Origin: Psoroptes ovis
Lineage: Eukaryota > Arthropoda > Arachnida > Sarcoptiformes > Psoroptidae
Assembly: GCA_002943765.1 (NCBI GenBank)
Contig: PQWQ01000003.1
Location: 2,294,001-2,358,000, forward strand
DNA: 64,000 nt
Reading direction: 5' to 3'
Part shown: positions 37,669 to 48,992 of the stretch, in pieces
Position numbering within the stretch: position 1 is the first letter of the stretch
Layout of the letters: each line of letters begins with the position of its first letter
The notes under the pieces: generated by a model
Databases searched by the model: none
What the model saw: the letters and a program-made list of their open reading frames with translations, nothing else
What the model was told of the DNA's origin: nothing
Made by a program: the position numbers and the translations under genes

Positions 37669-40600
37669 TGATAATTTTATCGTATTTGCTCAGATTGCAA
37701 TCATTTTGCATTAATATTGCATGTTTGTTTGTTTTTATTTGGTTTATTTTGTTTGGTTTTGTTATTTTTACAATTAAAATTACAGAATTTTTTCAATTTA
37801 TTTTCTCTCATTGGATATTATTAATAATAACCTAATTAATTATTTATTATTTACTTTTTAAAAAAATAGTTTTAAAAAACAAAAATCATTATCATAACAA
37901 TCATTATCAATAATGATTAAGATGATCATCATCAGAACGTTATCATGATTATAAATTAATCATCAACAACCATGACAACAATCAATTATTGAAATAACTA
38001 AATATGAACAAAATGATTGAAAAAAACTTGATTAATGACTATGAACATGCTAAATTGAACAAAACAAAGACAAATACTTCTATCAAAACGTATGAATATT
38101 ATTATTTTTATTTGATCAAACTAAATTGAATCAATCGAATTGAATGAAATCGAATTGCAAAAGAAATAATGGAAATCGCATTGTTTGTTCATCGATGATA
38201 ATTATCGAAAAAAAATAAAATGAATTAGTGATTGATTATAATTAATAAAATTGTTAATCAAAATGGATCAATTAAAAAGAGAAAGAGAAAAACAAAACAA
38301 CACTAAATAATCCAAAATAATTGTCTAATTTGTGTTTTTTATTGTGTAAATATTTCATTATTATTTGATTATTAGTATTATTTCTTGATAGATGTTTCAA
38401 TGAAAAAATGATGAAAATAATCGAAATATTTTAAATAATAATACAAACAAAAGCAAAATAATACATCAATAATTATGGGAGTTGTTTGAATTGTGAGGGA
38501 AAAAAGTGTATTGAATCTATTTTTTTTCAAAATAATGATTTCATTCTATGGAATTAATGATGCTAATAATGTTATTAATTAGATTTTTTTGATTATTTGG
38601 AAATTTTTCCTCAATGAAATGAAACAAAGCTAATAATATTTGTTCGATTAATAAAAATGCCGATTTTTTTTCTATAAAAATGCATCTAAATTGGAGCTGG
38701 AACGTTTCATTGTAATGCTACATCGTAGAATCTCGATGAAAAGTTCAAACACGGATATATAGACATTATTGGCATATAAAAATGAATTGAATAAAATCGC
38801 TTAAGCATCCTTAAAATTTTTGAACTCAAAATCTATATACGTTTCTAGATGAGAAAACTAAAAGAATGCTCAATTTAATTTTGATTGGTTTTCCATCCAA
38901 ACAACTATTACTTCTAGGGCCATGGTAACAGAAAAATGGGTTTTAAAAAATGTAAATTTGCACTAAATTTGCTCAACATATAACAACAAATATTTATCAA
39001 AATAAAGATTTTAAAATTTTTTAAAAATTTATACGATGAATTGGATTTGAAAAATTGATTGATTTTTATATGTATCTATGGAGCTCGATGTCGATGGAAT
39101 TTTGATAACTTATCGATTTTTAATCAAATTTTCCATGAAACCATGGATAAAAAATCTTTACTCTATGATTATTATCATTTAATTTCATGCTTCATTTCGT
39201 AAGCCGGAATCTATGAGGAAGTACAATGATCATATTAGCTGGATTCCAAACGAAACGAATCCAAGTTCTATATATTTTCATATTCTTCATGTTTTGAATT
39301 TGTAATTTCTCCAATTTAGGTTTTATGATTTGCATTTAATTTCAGCCTAAACAAACGAGAACAAAACAAATGAAAAACAATCAGAACAAAATCAAGAATC
39401 ACGTAGGGAAAAATTATCCTTCCTTTCACCTATTTTTTCAATTGGATTCCCATTATTTTACTTTCATCTAAAATTCCGTTCTGCTGATACGGCGCAAATC
39501 ATTCATCAGACAGCTATACGGTGATATGTTTTGGAACAAAAACAAAGATAAAATGATGCTTAACACACACAAGATCACACATAAAAAAGGCATCAAATAA
39601 CAAATATGAATAATAATCATATCATATCATAACATAATCATATCAAATAATTGAAATATTTTAACATATCAAAATTGTTTTTAATTGTTTTCTATGTGAT
39701 TTTTAATGATTATCATCATTCATTTAATTTTAATTTGATTTAATTCAATTAAATTGATTAATGAATTGGATTCCATTTGTGATCTTATCTTTATTTTTGA
39801 AAAAGTAAAATAAAAAAACTACCGTTGCTAATCATCGCAAATCATAATCCGCTTCACTCATCAATTCATCACAAAACTATTTAAATTTTTTGTGATGAGA
39901 TTGCCTTTTTCCGTATTTCATTGAATTTTATCAAGGATTTTCTGATAAATTACAACTGTGAGAAACTGATGCAATTTTAATTCCAATCTCTCGACAATTT
40001 TAAACATAATAATAATAATAATATGATCCAATTGTCAAATGGTATTATCACACTATTCATCGAGTAAAAAAAATGATTTTAATAAGAAATCATCAAAGCA
40101 TCTTAGTGCAAGGAAAAAAATTTGAAAACAATAACCACGACAACAACGAGATAACCCGAACAACACTTTTGTATTGAATCGATGGCCGGAAATTTATACA
40201 CAAAATTGAAAAATACAGATGCACATGTTTAAAATATTCAATCTCTTAAGTGAGAATTTATAAATTGAATATTTTGTTTAAAATAATTGAATATTCAATT
40301 TACAAATAATTCAATAATCGGCAACAACAACAACAACAACAACAGCTACAAAGACAAATAAACATTCAAAAGTATATGAAAACATTGTTTATTATCACAC
40401 ATTTTTCAATGAATCAATGAATGAATGAATGAATACAAAATAATATTTAAATTCAATGGAAATTATTTGAAAATATTTGAAAATAAAATGAAAATATTTG
40501 AAAAAATATTTGCCTAAAATCATACAAGAGAAATTTGAATTATGCAAATGTATTTTCAATTTTCAATTTTCAAATTTTTCATTTTCAATTTCTATTTTTT

Positions 40601-43211
40601 CCATTCAATTCAATGTTCAAGAGTGTGTTCATTAGTGAGTGAATGAATCGATTGACTAAATTCTAAATTTTGGGCGAAAAAAAAAAACGAAAATCGTCGA
40701 ACATAATCATTGTTTGAATGTCTAACTTGGGTTTCGATTTATGAATTTGAATTTGAAAAATTTTGAAAAATTCGATAACATTTTCGAAAATGTGAAAATT
40801 CGAAATGTTTCCATCATTTCAACATGCTCAACTAATGATAATTGAACACAACCACATTGTTTTCAAATGTTGCCTGACAAACATGAATAAATAAACAGCT
40901 TAATTCCATTGAAATCGATGAATGAAAGTATGAAAGTGATTTAAAGTAGTCATTTCCGTGGTAATTTATAACTATCATCATCATCATCATTATCACCATT
41001 GATGATATTTGATCTTTATTTGTGTGTTTGTTTGCGTGTGTATGCTTGTAAAATGGTTTGTTTGCATTTCATTGTCAAATAGCTTTAACAAATGTTTTTT
41101 AAAATAGTAAATTAGTGTATTTACGTGTTGGTGTAATATACTATTAACGATTTTAAATGTATTTGGTCTATTTTCAATCAATTCAAGAAACCATTTTCTT
41201 ATCATTTACATCTAGAAAATTTCGAAAAAACAAGAAATTAGATCACATTTAGTCGAAAAATTTTGACATTTCATCATTTTAAATATTATTTCATCTAAAT
41301 TGTCATCAGATTGATTAATTAATCAATCACAACCGATTGAATTTTTGAATAATTCAATGAATGATAGTTTTGTGATGAATTATTCATTTTTTTCAGTTTT
41401 GATTTTCACTTGATTTAATCAATCAATCGATAATTAATCAATAAACATCATCATCATCGATGAGTATTATTATTGATACATAACCATCATCGACATCATT
41501 AACAAAAAAATAGAAAATTGTTTTTAAAAAATAATTGCCACGACCACCGATGCTGTTGTTGTTGATTGTTGCTTCCACGACGCAATAACCAACAATATAA
41601 TTACCATCATCATCATAATCATCATCAACAGCCAGCTTGGCAAACTGCACACTAATACACAATGTGCATACAATTAGGTATACATCATTGATACTTTTCA
41701 AATTTAAATTTTTTTTTCTATATTTTACTAATAATCAATAACATTAAAATAATCATTAACATGATTATAATTATGTATGAACAGAGAACAAGAAAAAATA
41801 TTCATGATAATTCTTTACAAATGAAAAAGTAGTCAACAGTGTATTTGTCGATGTTACCAATAACTAACCAAATTAAATGAACTGAATTTGATTTATTCTT
41901 GATCAGATTTTTGAAATAAGATAAAATACAAGTAAATGAAACAACATATCATCCGAAATCAATCCAAACCAGTGAATACATTGTATTTTCAAGTTGAATT
42001 TAAGAGGATAAGAGAAACAGATATCAAACAAAATTATCAATCAAACTTAATGAATGTCAAATTTTAGATTCTAATTTGTTTAAATGATTCATAATAATAA
42101 TAATAATAATTTGATCGAATGAATAAATTATTTTGTCTTCAAAAAAGTAATTAATCAATCAATCTATTTATCTATGAAATAGATCATCAATCATAATTTT
42201 AAACAATTAAATTTTTTTTATTTTTGTTTGAATTGTTTCCTATTTTTTTCCACTATTTGAATATCATCTTAAGGTTTCAAATAAGATCACATCACATCAC
42301 GCATATAGCATCCAAATACAACAATCAACAGTAGCAACGACAAAATATCAAAGAAGCATTTCAAAATATAAAACATCAAACTATTGTAATCATCAATTAA
42401 ATTAAAATGAAAAAAAGAAATTGAAATTCACCATCATCATCATCATCATTGCCATAGACATCAACAACATCAACATCATTTCCATTACCACTAACACAAA
42501 GATATTGTGTGTGTGTGTGCGTGCAAACATTAGAAAGAAATAATAGTCAAGAAATTAACATCTATGTTTATTGGAGAAAATTAAACGATAATAGATCCAA
42601 TAATAATATATTTAAATAGAGCTAAAAATTAATCGCTTGACATTTCCCATATTTCTCGTATGCAACACTTACTTGTATTTGTATCATCCAATTTCAGTGC
42701 ATTGTTGTTACAAACTTAAAATTTTGATTTTTGATTTTTCAAAGACAATCAACATTCAAGAAAAAAAAATCTCAAAAATCGACAAAGACTATCATTTTTT
42801 GGCATCTTTGTTACCAATTATTTCATCAAGATAAATGATCATTGTTTGAAAATCTAAATATTATCATCATTATTATCTATCAACACTCTAGTCTTCTCCA
42901 TCATCATCAACATAATTGATGGATTGTGGATTTTAATTAATTGACTGCCAGCATTTTCAATGAAAAACAATTAAGGGATTTAAAATTCCTTGAAAAAAAA
43001 ATTTGTCGTCGTATCGATGATTTATTGATTCATTTTGTTTCCGAAAAAACCAAGAAAAACAAATAATTTTTTTTTGATATATTCATAAGCAATAATTTTT
43101 GGTAATTTTCATTTCCACTTATTGATCACTAATTTCTTTGATTTTTTTGATTAGAAAAAATATCTTCCTTTTTGAATAATAATTGAGAAAAATAAAACAA
43201 AAGAAAGAAAA

Positions 43212-43817
43212 ATGAATACCTTCAAAGTGATAAAAACAATCGTCTTTCTTATTATCGTGAATAATATGATCGATTTGATTGAACCACAATCATCATATCC
43301 GCTACAATCAAGATCTCCATATGCAATCGATAATATTTTATGGAAATGTAATTTTGAAATTGATTCATGCCATTTTCGTAATCAACATAATCTTGCTCAA
43401 TTTAATCGTTATTACAATCCAAGACAGCCATTATTTGGTCGTCGTGCATTATTATTATTGAATTTACGTTCACCACGTGTTCAACGTTATCCTGGTGCAC
43501 GTTTAATTACACATTATTATCCAGCTACAAGACCGAATGCATGTTTGTTCATATCATATTATACAACTGGTAATGGGCCACAAAATTTTTTCGTCATACA
43601 ACAAGATAAAGAGAATAAATGTATTTTTGCCGATCATAATCTGCAAACAAAACCTAATCTATGGAATGAAATCGAAATACAATTAAATTTAAATGATGGC
43701 GATCCTCGATTTTTCTTCGAAATACATTATGATCAAGGTAAAATGGGTTTCTTTGCAATCGATCAAATATCATTCGGTTTTGGTCAATGTAAAAATCCTG
43801 CGCCAAATTATTGTTAA
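43212..43817 (+). CDS. Secreted MAM-domain-like protein
   Basis: A single-exon protein of 201 residues. A hydrophobic N-terminus (about residues 6-20) looks like a signal peptide, so it is probably exported. From residue 46 the pattern CNFEIDSC, later hydrophobic strands, and a closing segment with GFFAIDQISF and GQC (C193) resemble a MAM domain, an extracellular jelly-roll-like adhesion module. Six cysteines (46, 53, 111, 137, 193, 201) would allow three disulfides; typical MAM domains have four conserved ones. No transmembrane or other domain follows, so the mature protein would be little more than the module. The ATG at 43212 follows an A-rich leader, and AATAAA lies about 40 bp after the stop. 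It converges with ARPC4. MAM identity rests on motif resemblance, and the function is unknown. Confidence 0.75.
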   Translation: MNTFKVIKTIVFLIIVNNMIDLIEPQSSYPLQSRSPYAIDNILWKCNFEIDSCHFRNQHNLAQFNRYYNPRQPLFGRRALLLLNLRSPRVQRYPGARLITHYYPATRPNACLFISYYTTGNGPQNFFVIQQDKENKCIFADHNLQTKPNLWNEIEIQLNLNDGDPRFFFEIHYDQGKMGFFAIDQISFGFGQCKNPAPNYC

Positions 43818-43853
43818 AAATTGATTGAATGACCAGACAAAATTCCATGCATT

Positions 43854-43859
43854 AATAAA
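43854..43859 (+). terminator. Polyadenylation signal of the MAM-like gene
   Basis: AATAAA begins 37 nt after the stop codon of the MAM-like gene, a plausible short 3' UTR for this compact genome. Confidence 0.55.
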
Positions 43860-45782
43860 AAACATATGAATTATGAGTGGACGACGTTTAAAATTCAAAT
43901 ATGAATTCAATTCATTTTGATTTTTTTGCCATCGAAATACAAATGAAAATGCAACAATAATAAATTTAAAAAATAATAATTTGTTTTTTTCTTGTTAATC
44001 AAACAAAATTGATTTAAATTGATTATAATTAATCACATAATCAACAATACACACACATTTATACACACATAAACATGCATATATTCAAAAATATCATACA
44101 TTTCATGATCAATCCATTGATTTTGATTTGTTTGATTGATTCAAATGTATGAATTATGAATATTATTTTTCTCATTCAATGGAACCAATGAATTTACCAA
44201 AATAAAATGAATTAAACACTAGCCAATTAATTATAATCAACAACAACACCAACACCACACATACACAGACAAACATATTTTACACATCAATCATTCAATA
44301 AACATTCAATTCAATTCCGGCAATATTATCATTACTATTATTATTATTAATGTCTTTTATTATTATTATGAGTTTTTTCGTTTATTATTGCAATTATAAT
44401 TTATCATATTTATGATTTGATATATGTATTTTGATGCAAAAAAAAAAACTAATAATTTTAATCTAAAATAATAAAAAATGTGAATCTTTTTCTTCGTTTC
44501 AATTGTACCATTAATTTCTTATTGATTTCAAGAGAGAAATTCAAATTAATTATCGATCAAATTCAAATTTCATTAACAAATTTATTATTTTGTAAAAAAG
44601 CACAAATCGATGGATTGATAGATTTCGAGTCCATGTCAAATTGAGGCCACGAAAACGCGCACAATCGGTTCATCAGACAATAAATCAAATCAAATAAATC
44701 GTTTGATTTTTTGTTTGTTTGTTTTATTTTGAATATTATCAAATATATTTTGATTCAAAATTTATGACTATTGAATTTTATTGATATTTGATTGTAGTGC
44801 ACAAATGTCTATTCAAAATAATGAGAAATTTTTAAAAATTTCAATATCAATGCAAGCAAACATTTTTCAATAATTTATAATCGTAAACAACAACAACAAC
44901 AATAAAAACAAAAGCAATGATAATTATAAATGTTTGAATAGTCCATAGAGAAAGCGAATAAAATGGAATAATAATCATTTGAAAGATGAATTTTATTTGA
45001 TAATTGGAAATAAATTAATAAATGAATGAGAAACAAAATGGAAAAAAAATAAAATAAAATAGAATTACACGTTTCGGTATCCACGATCACATTTACAAAT
45101 ACTACACAAACAATTAGTGTAATTTGTGTTTGCATCAATGTAAAATTTTATTATACAAAAAAATTCAAATCAAATAAATATTATTTCATTTCAATTGATA
45201 AATCATTCTAATTCATTTCATTTCATTTTTCAAATGTATCCACGTTCAAAAGGTTTCAAGGTTAAGATGAATGCGGCAAGCTAGAAACAACAAACAAAAA
45301 ATCAAATCATTCATCAGTTTAGCGAGAAATATCGTATTGTAAATGCATCATTTTGTATATTTGCATGAAAACAATTTTGATTTTCAAATAATTTATTCAA
45401 AAGTATCAATAAATCAATAATTAGTAATTATTATAAAATAATAATAATAATAATCATTATCATATATGGTGGTGAAACATGTGTGTGTATTGTTTAAAGA
45501 TGAAATTTATTAATAATTAAAAAATAATTATAACCGAAAACATTATGGATAAATACTTTGTACAATGTATTTTATGTGTATTTGTTACTATGCATGTATG
45601 TGCGTGTACAAGTGTGTATGTTTGATTGAGATTTTGATATTATTTTTCAATATTTTTATAACATTTAAACATTTGTTGAGGAATTCGATGATTTGTAATG
45701 AATTTGAACGATAGGAATTTTGTATATTAAGAATTTAATTTTGTTAGTTTTTTACGGATCAGATTTTTCATTCTTCTAAGTT
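43860..45782. other. Intergenic DNA between convergent genes
   Basis: About 1.9 kb between the MAM-like gene and ARPC4, which run toward each other. AT-rich sequence with ATT and CAA arrays; nothing coding was recognised. Confidence 0.6.
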
Positions 45783-45788
45783 TTTATT
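45783..45788 (-). terminator. Polyadenylation signal abutting the ARPC4 stop
   Basis: On the minus strand AATAAA starts at the base directly after the TGA stop. If used, the 3' UTR would be only about 20-30 nt. A more distal signal cannot be excluded because the flank is AT-rich. Confidence 0.4.
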
Positions 45789-46424
45789 TCAAAATTTTTT
45801 CAAAAATTCTTCGGCAGTTATACGAGCCCGTGCATTGATTGCTAATTTCATTTCATTTATTTCTTTATCAATTTCTTCCATAAAATGTATGATAAAATCA
45901 ATCAATTTATAACGATACATTGATTCAGTATGAAAATTTGTTATCAAAAATGAAATATCATAATCATATTGTTGATTGTGATGACCATCTTTGAATCCAT
46001 TTATAGATGAATATGAACCAGTAGGCGTACGTTGTTGCTGCTGTGATAATGTTAACGTGCCAATCGTTTGACCGTTCGCAGCTGTAAATGACATTTTCAC
46101 TGGTTTACGTCTTAATATCACAAAATTATCGGCACGCATCATCATGAAACGTGTGAATTTATGTGCTAATATACTTTCAATATCATCTGCTTGTTTGATT
46201 GCAATTGAAATTCTAACGGAATTAATACTTGATTCAATTAATACACGTTCACGTTCATTTCTCGATATGATCACAGGATTTAATAATAATTCTTTACTTG
46301 ATCTAACTTCAATCTCAGGTTTATTATGTCTTTCGACAACTTGTGAATTAAAATTAATCAAACAAATGGCAGCTTCCAATGTACGTCTTACCGCCAGTAA
46401 ATATGGTCTCAATGTTGCTGACAT
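45789..46424 (-). CDS. Arpc4: Arp2/3 complex subunit 4 (ARPC4, p20)
   Basis: A single-exon protein of 211 residues. ARPC4 is a core subunit of the seven-protein Arp2/3 complex, which nucleates branched actin filaments; with ARPC2 it forms the structural centre that contacts the mother filament. Family signatures run through the whole length: SATLRPYL at the start, FNSQVVERHNKPE (25-37), VRSSKELLL, the RFMMMRA segment (92-98), YDISFLITNFHTE (155-167) and a FMEEIDKEI helix (181-189). The ATG at 46424 matches the family start; eight open codons upstream are ignored. Animal ARPC4 is about 168 residues. The extra 43 lie between RRKPV (to 109) and YDISFL and are Gln/Ser/Gly-rich. The gene is divergent from CFP1, 701 bp apart start to start, suggesting a shared promoter. 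Confidence 0.97.
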   Translation of the reverse strand: MSATLRPYLLAVRRTLEAAICLINFNSQVVERHNKPEIEVRSSKELLLNPVIISRNERERVLIESSINSVRISIAIKQADDIESILAHKFTRFMMMRADNFVILRRKPVKMSFTAANGQTIGTLTLSQQQQRTPTGSYSSINGFKDGHHNQQYDYDISFLITNFHTESMYRYKLIDFIIHFMEEIDKEINEMKLAINARARITAEEFLKKF

Positions 46425-47125
46425 TTTTATTTTTACAAGACAATACAATACAAAAATAAATGATGATAATTTCGATCAAATACCTATGAAAAAACAAGCA
46501 ATTAAAATATATCAAAATTATGTGAAACAAAACTTGCCTTAATTTCAATGAATCATTCAAATCATTTATTCCGTTCAATAATTACAACAATTACAAATCA
46601 ACAACAATGAGAACAGAACATTTACACAAAATATTATCAAATTCTTTTAAATATTTTAAAATATTGTGCTTGGCAAACCATACAAATCAATACAAATACC
46701 GGATATCATAATAAATAAATAAATCAATACTTCATCCAATAACAAATAAAATCAACGTTTTCTGTTTAATTTGCTTCATTCGATCATCAACAACAAATCA
46801 ATGTTTGAGATGGTAATATTTTGATAATTTTCAATTGTTGTTATTTAATGTCAACACCGAAATGAAATGGAAAAATATAAAAAAAATAAAATGAAAGCGT
46901 TGACACCCAAAAAAACAAAAAAAAAATTGAAAAAAATGAAACGCGTCTCGACACCATTCACAAAGGACGACTTTCAATATTTTTGTTTCTGTTTTGAGCG
47001 CTTTTTTTGTTTTGTTTTGAAATTTTTTCTGAATTTTTTCACAAAATTCAATTCTGAAATTGATTAAATCAAAATCGATAAAATTTATGTAATCATTGAT
47101 TGAATGAACAATTTCGTTTCAAACC
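46425..47125. promoter_or_regulatory. Divergent promoter region between ARPC4 and CFP1
   Basis: The 701 bp between the two start codons must hold the 5' UTRs and promoters of both genes unless unseen upstream exons exist. It is AT-rich. No TATA box or initiator stands out from the background. Head-to-head pairs of housekeeping genes often share such regions, so co-expression is an inference. Confidence 0.6.
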
Positions 47126-47139
47126 ATGGCCATCGATAA
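47104..47139 (+). other. Small upstream ORF overlapping the CFP1 start
   Basis: An ATG 22 bp before the CFP1 start opens an 11-codon frame, out of register with CFP1, that ends inside the CFP1 coding region at 47139. The CFP1 ATG has the stronger context (A at -3, G at +4). If the transcript begins upstream, this uORF could dampen CFP1 translation; the transcript start is unknown. Confidence 0.4.
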
Positions 47140-48958
47140 ATACAACAACATCAATAGCAACGAAGACGACGATGAAGATGATGATGGTGATGATGAATTT
47201 TTACCCGATCCATTATCAGATGATAATTCCAATGATGATGATGATGATGATGATATGGATGTTTCAGATGATAATAATAATGATGAATTTAATGATAATA
47301 ACGATGATGATGCTAATGAACGAGAAAATTTCATTGCACCTAAAACGAAAAGAAAATATACACGAAGAATTGTGAAAAAAATTGAAAAGAAAAAATATTG
47401 TCTTTGTCGTAGTTCACGTACTGATAAATTTATGATTATGTGTGATAAATGTCAAGAGTGGTTTCATGGTGATTGTGTAAAAATTACACAATCTGAAGCT
47501 AAAAAAATGAAAGAATATTATTGTTTAATGTGTCGTTCGCAGGCAATTAATTCTGATGTAAAAACTGATGATACTTTCAATAATGAAAATTTGCCCAATC
47601 AAAAAGAAAATCGTTTAGATAATGACGATTATTCACCTGATGATCTCGATGATGAAGATGACGATGACGATGAATTTCGTTTGTTGACTCAAAAGAAAAC
47701 TCATAAAAGAAAATATCGAAAAAATGTATCCAAAGAAAAACCATCAAAAAAATCTTCGAATCAAAAAACGACCAAAAGAGGCCGTAAAAAAGGACAAAGT
47801 AACAAAACAAAAGGTAAAGGAAATCGTGGCCGCAAAAAGAATGTGGTGAAAAAATCACAGCATCGTCATGGAAGATCTAAAATACATTCAGATGAGAGTG
47901 GTGATGATAGTAAGAATGTTCAACCACGTCAATGCTATGGTCCTGGTTGCATCTATGCCGCACGAAAAGGTTCAAAATATTGTAGCGATCAATGTGGCAT
48001 AAATTTAGCTGATAGAAGAATAATGTTAATTTTACCACAAAGAATCAAAGAATGGCAATCAGTACCAACGGCTGCTGATGAACGCTCAAAACGTGAAATA
48101 GATGAAATTGAGCAAGAAATAATTAAAACACAAGAAAAAATGAAATTGATTGAACAGAAAAAAATTGAATTAGATGAATTATTAATACGAAGCAAGAGTT
48201 CTATACCATACACTGAAGAAGAAGAAGCTGAAATATTGGAAAATGAAAATGAAACTGGCAACGATACAATTAATTGTGTAACATGTGCACAAGAAGTATC
48301 AGTCAAGATGGTACGTTTATCAATCACGTTTATGACCATTTTCAATTAATCATTCATCCTTTTATTTAGGCTTTGAAACATATGGAACGTTGTTTCAATA
48401 AAGTTGAAAGTCAAGCATCATTTGGTTCTAAAAATCGTAGTACAAATAATACATTATTTTGTGAAGCATTCAATCCAAGTAATAAAACATATTGTAAAAG
48501 GTAAGTATTTGATCATTTTGTTCATTTGCAAAAATCTAATTGCATTGTTTTTTCGTCACCTATTCAAAAGATTGCGTGTAATATGTCCTGAACATGCTAG
48601 AGAACCTCGAATACCGGACGATGAAGTATGTGGTTGTCCATTACGTTCGGAAGATGAACCATTCATCGATGAGCCAAATAATTTTTGTCGATTATTACGG
48701 AAAAAATGTAATATACATTATGGCTGGGAAAAAATACGACAAGCAGTATTAGATTTAGAAACATTGGAACAAATGTATAAAAATGATGAATTGATAAAAA
48801 AGCAGCAAAAAATACGGCAAGCGATGAATAATCGTGGTGGTCTTGTACATTTATTACTTCATCAAACAAAATATGAAAATATGAACGATAATTTATCAGA
48901 AAATATTAATAATAATAATGATTCGAATACTCCTAATCGTGAATTAATTAATGATTAA
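47126..48958 (+). CDS. Cxxc1: CXXC finger protein 1 (CFP1), SET1 complex subunit, without a CXXC finger
   Basis: Three exons (47126-48310, 48370-48500, 48571-48958) encode 567 residues; both introns are GT-AG, of 59 and 70 bp. CFP1 tethers the SET1 H3K4 methyltransferase complex to promoters. After a very acidic N-terminus (12-62) comes a PHD finger (about 91-137: YCLCR, CDKCQEWFHGDC, YYCLMC), the reader of H3K4me3. The family's C-terminal zinc domain begins at C270 (CYGPGC, YCSDQC), continues through a coiled coil (about 320-352), and resumes in exons 2-3 with ALKHMERC, YCKRLRVICPEHAREP, DEVCGCPL and a final MNNRGGLVHLLLHQT. No cysteine occurs between 137 and 269, so the CXXC zinc finger is absent; that span has acidic and Lys/Arg-rich blocks with two RGRKK motifs (218-222 and 234-238). 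The start has a good context. Confidence 0.94.
48311..48369 (+). other. CFP1 intron 1
   Basis: A 59-bp intron with GTACGT donor and TTTATTTAG acceptor, in phase 0. The open frame reads into it for a short distance before a stop, so retention would truncate the protein before its C-terminal domain. Confidence 0.9.
48501..48570 (+). other. CFP1 intron 2
   Basis: A 70-bp intron with GTAAGT donor and TTCAAAAG acceptor. Splicing joins AG to A and restores the arginine in the KRLRVICPEH motif of the family. Confidence 0.9.
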
Positions 48959-48986
48959 TCGTTAATTATTAATTAATTAATCTGTA

Positions 48987-48992
48987 AATAAA
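48987..48992 (+). terminator. Polyadenylation signal candidate of CFP1
   Basis: AATAAA lies 29 bp after the CFP1 stop. A second candidate is at 49071-49076, about 112 bp after the stop. Confidence 0.5.

Larger units (their letters stand above)
20610..43211. other. Gene-poor AT-rich stretch, about 22.6 kb
   Basis: No gene with a recognisable domain was found on either strand. The sequence is mostly A/T homopolymers and ATT, ATG, AAC and GT microsatellites. Two patches look more like exons (29382-29591 and 37530-37668) and are listed separately at low confidence. Blocks near 36.85-37.7 kb and 38.7-39.5 kb have fewer homopolymers than their surroundings and could be conserved non-coding DNA or eroded sequence. 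It may be intergenic or a long intron. Confidence 0.5.

Noticed and set aside
45962..46098. ARPC4 insertion as an unspliced intron
   Set aside because: In-frame GT-AG pairs in the segment lack consensus donor sequence, and the likely edges do not restore the family sequence; a real insertion is the simpler reading.
46144..46542. 132-codon frame opposite ARPC4
   Set aside because: Shadow of ARPC4, whose family match is unambiguous.
47119..48345. Antisense Ser-rich frames opposite CFP1
   Set aside because: They are reverse translations of the Asp/Glu and Lys runs of CFP1.
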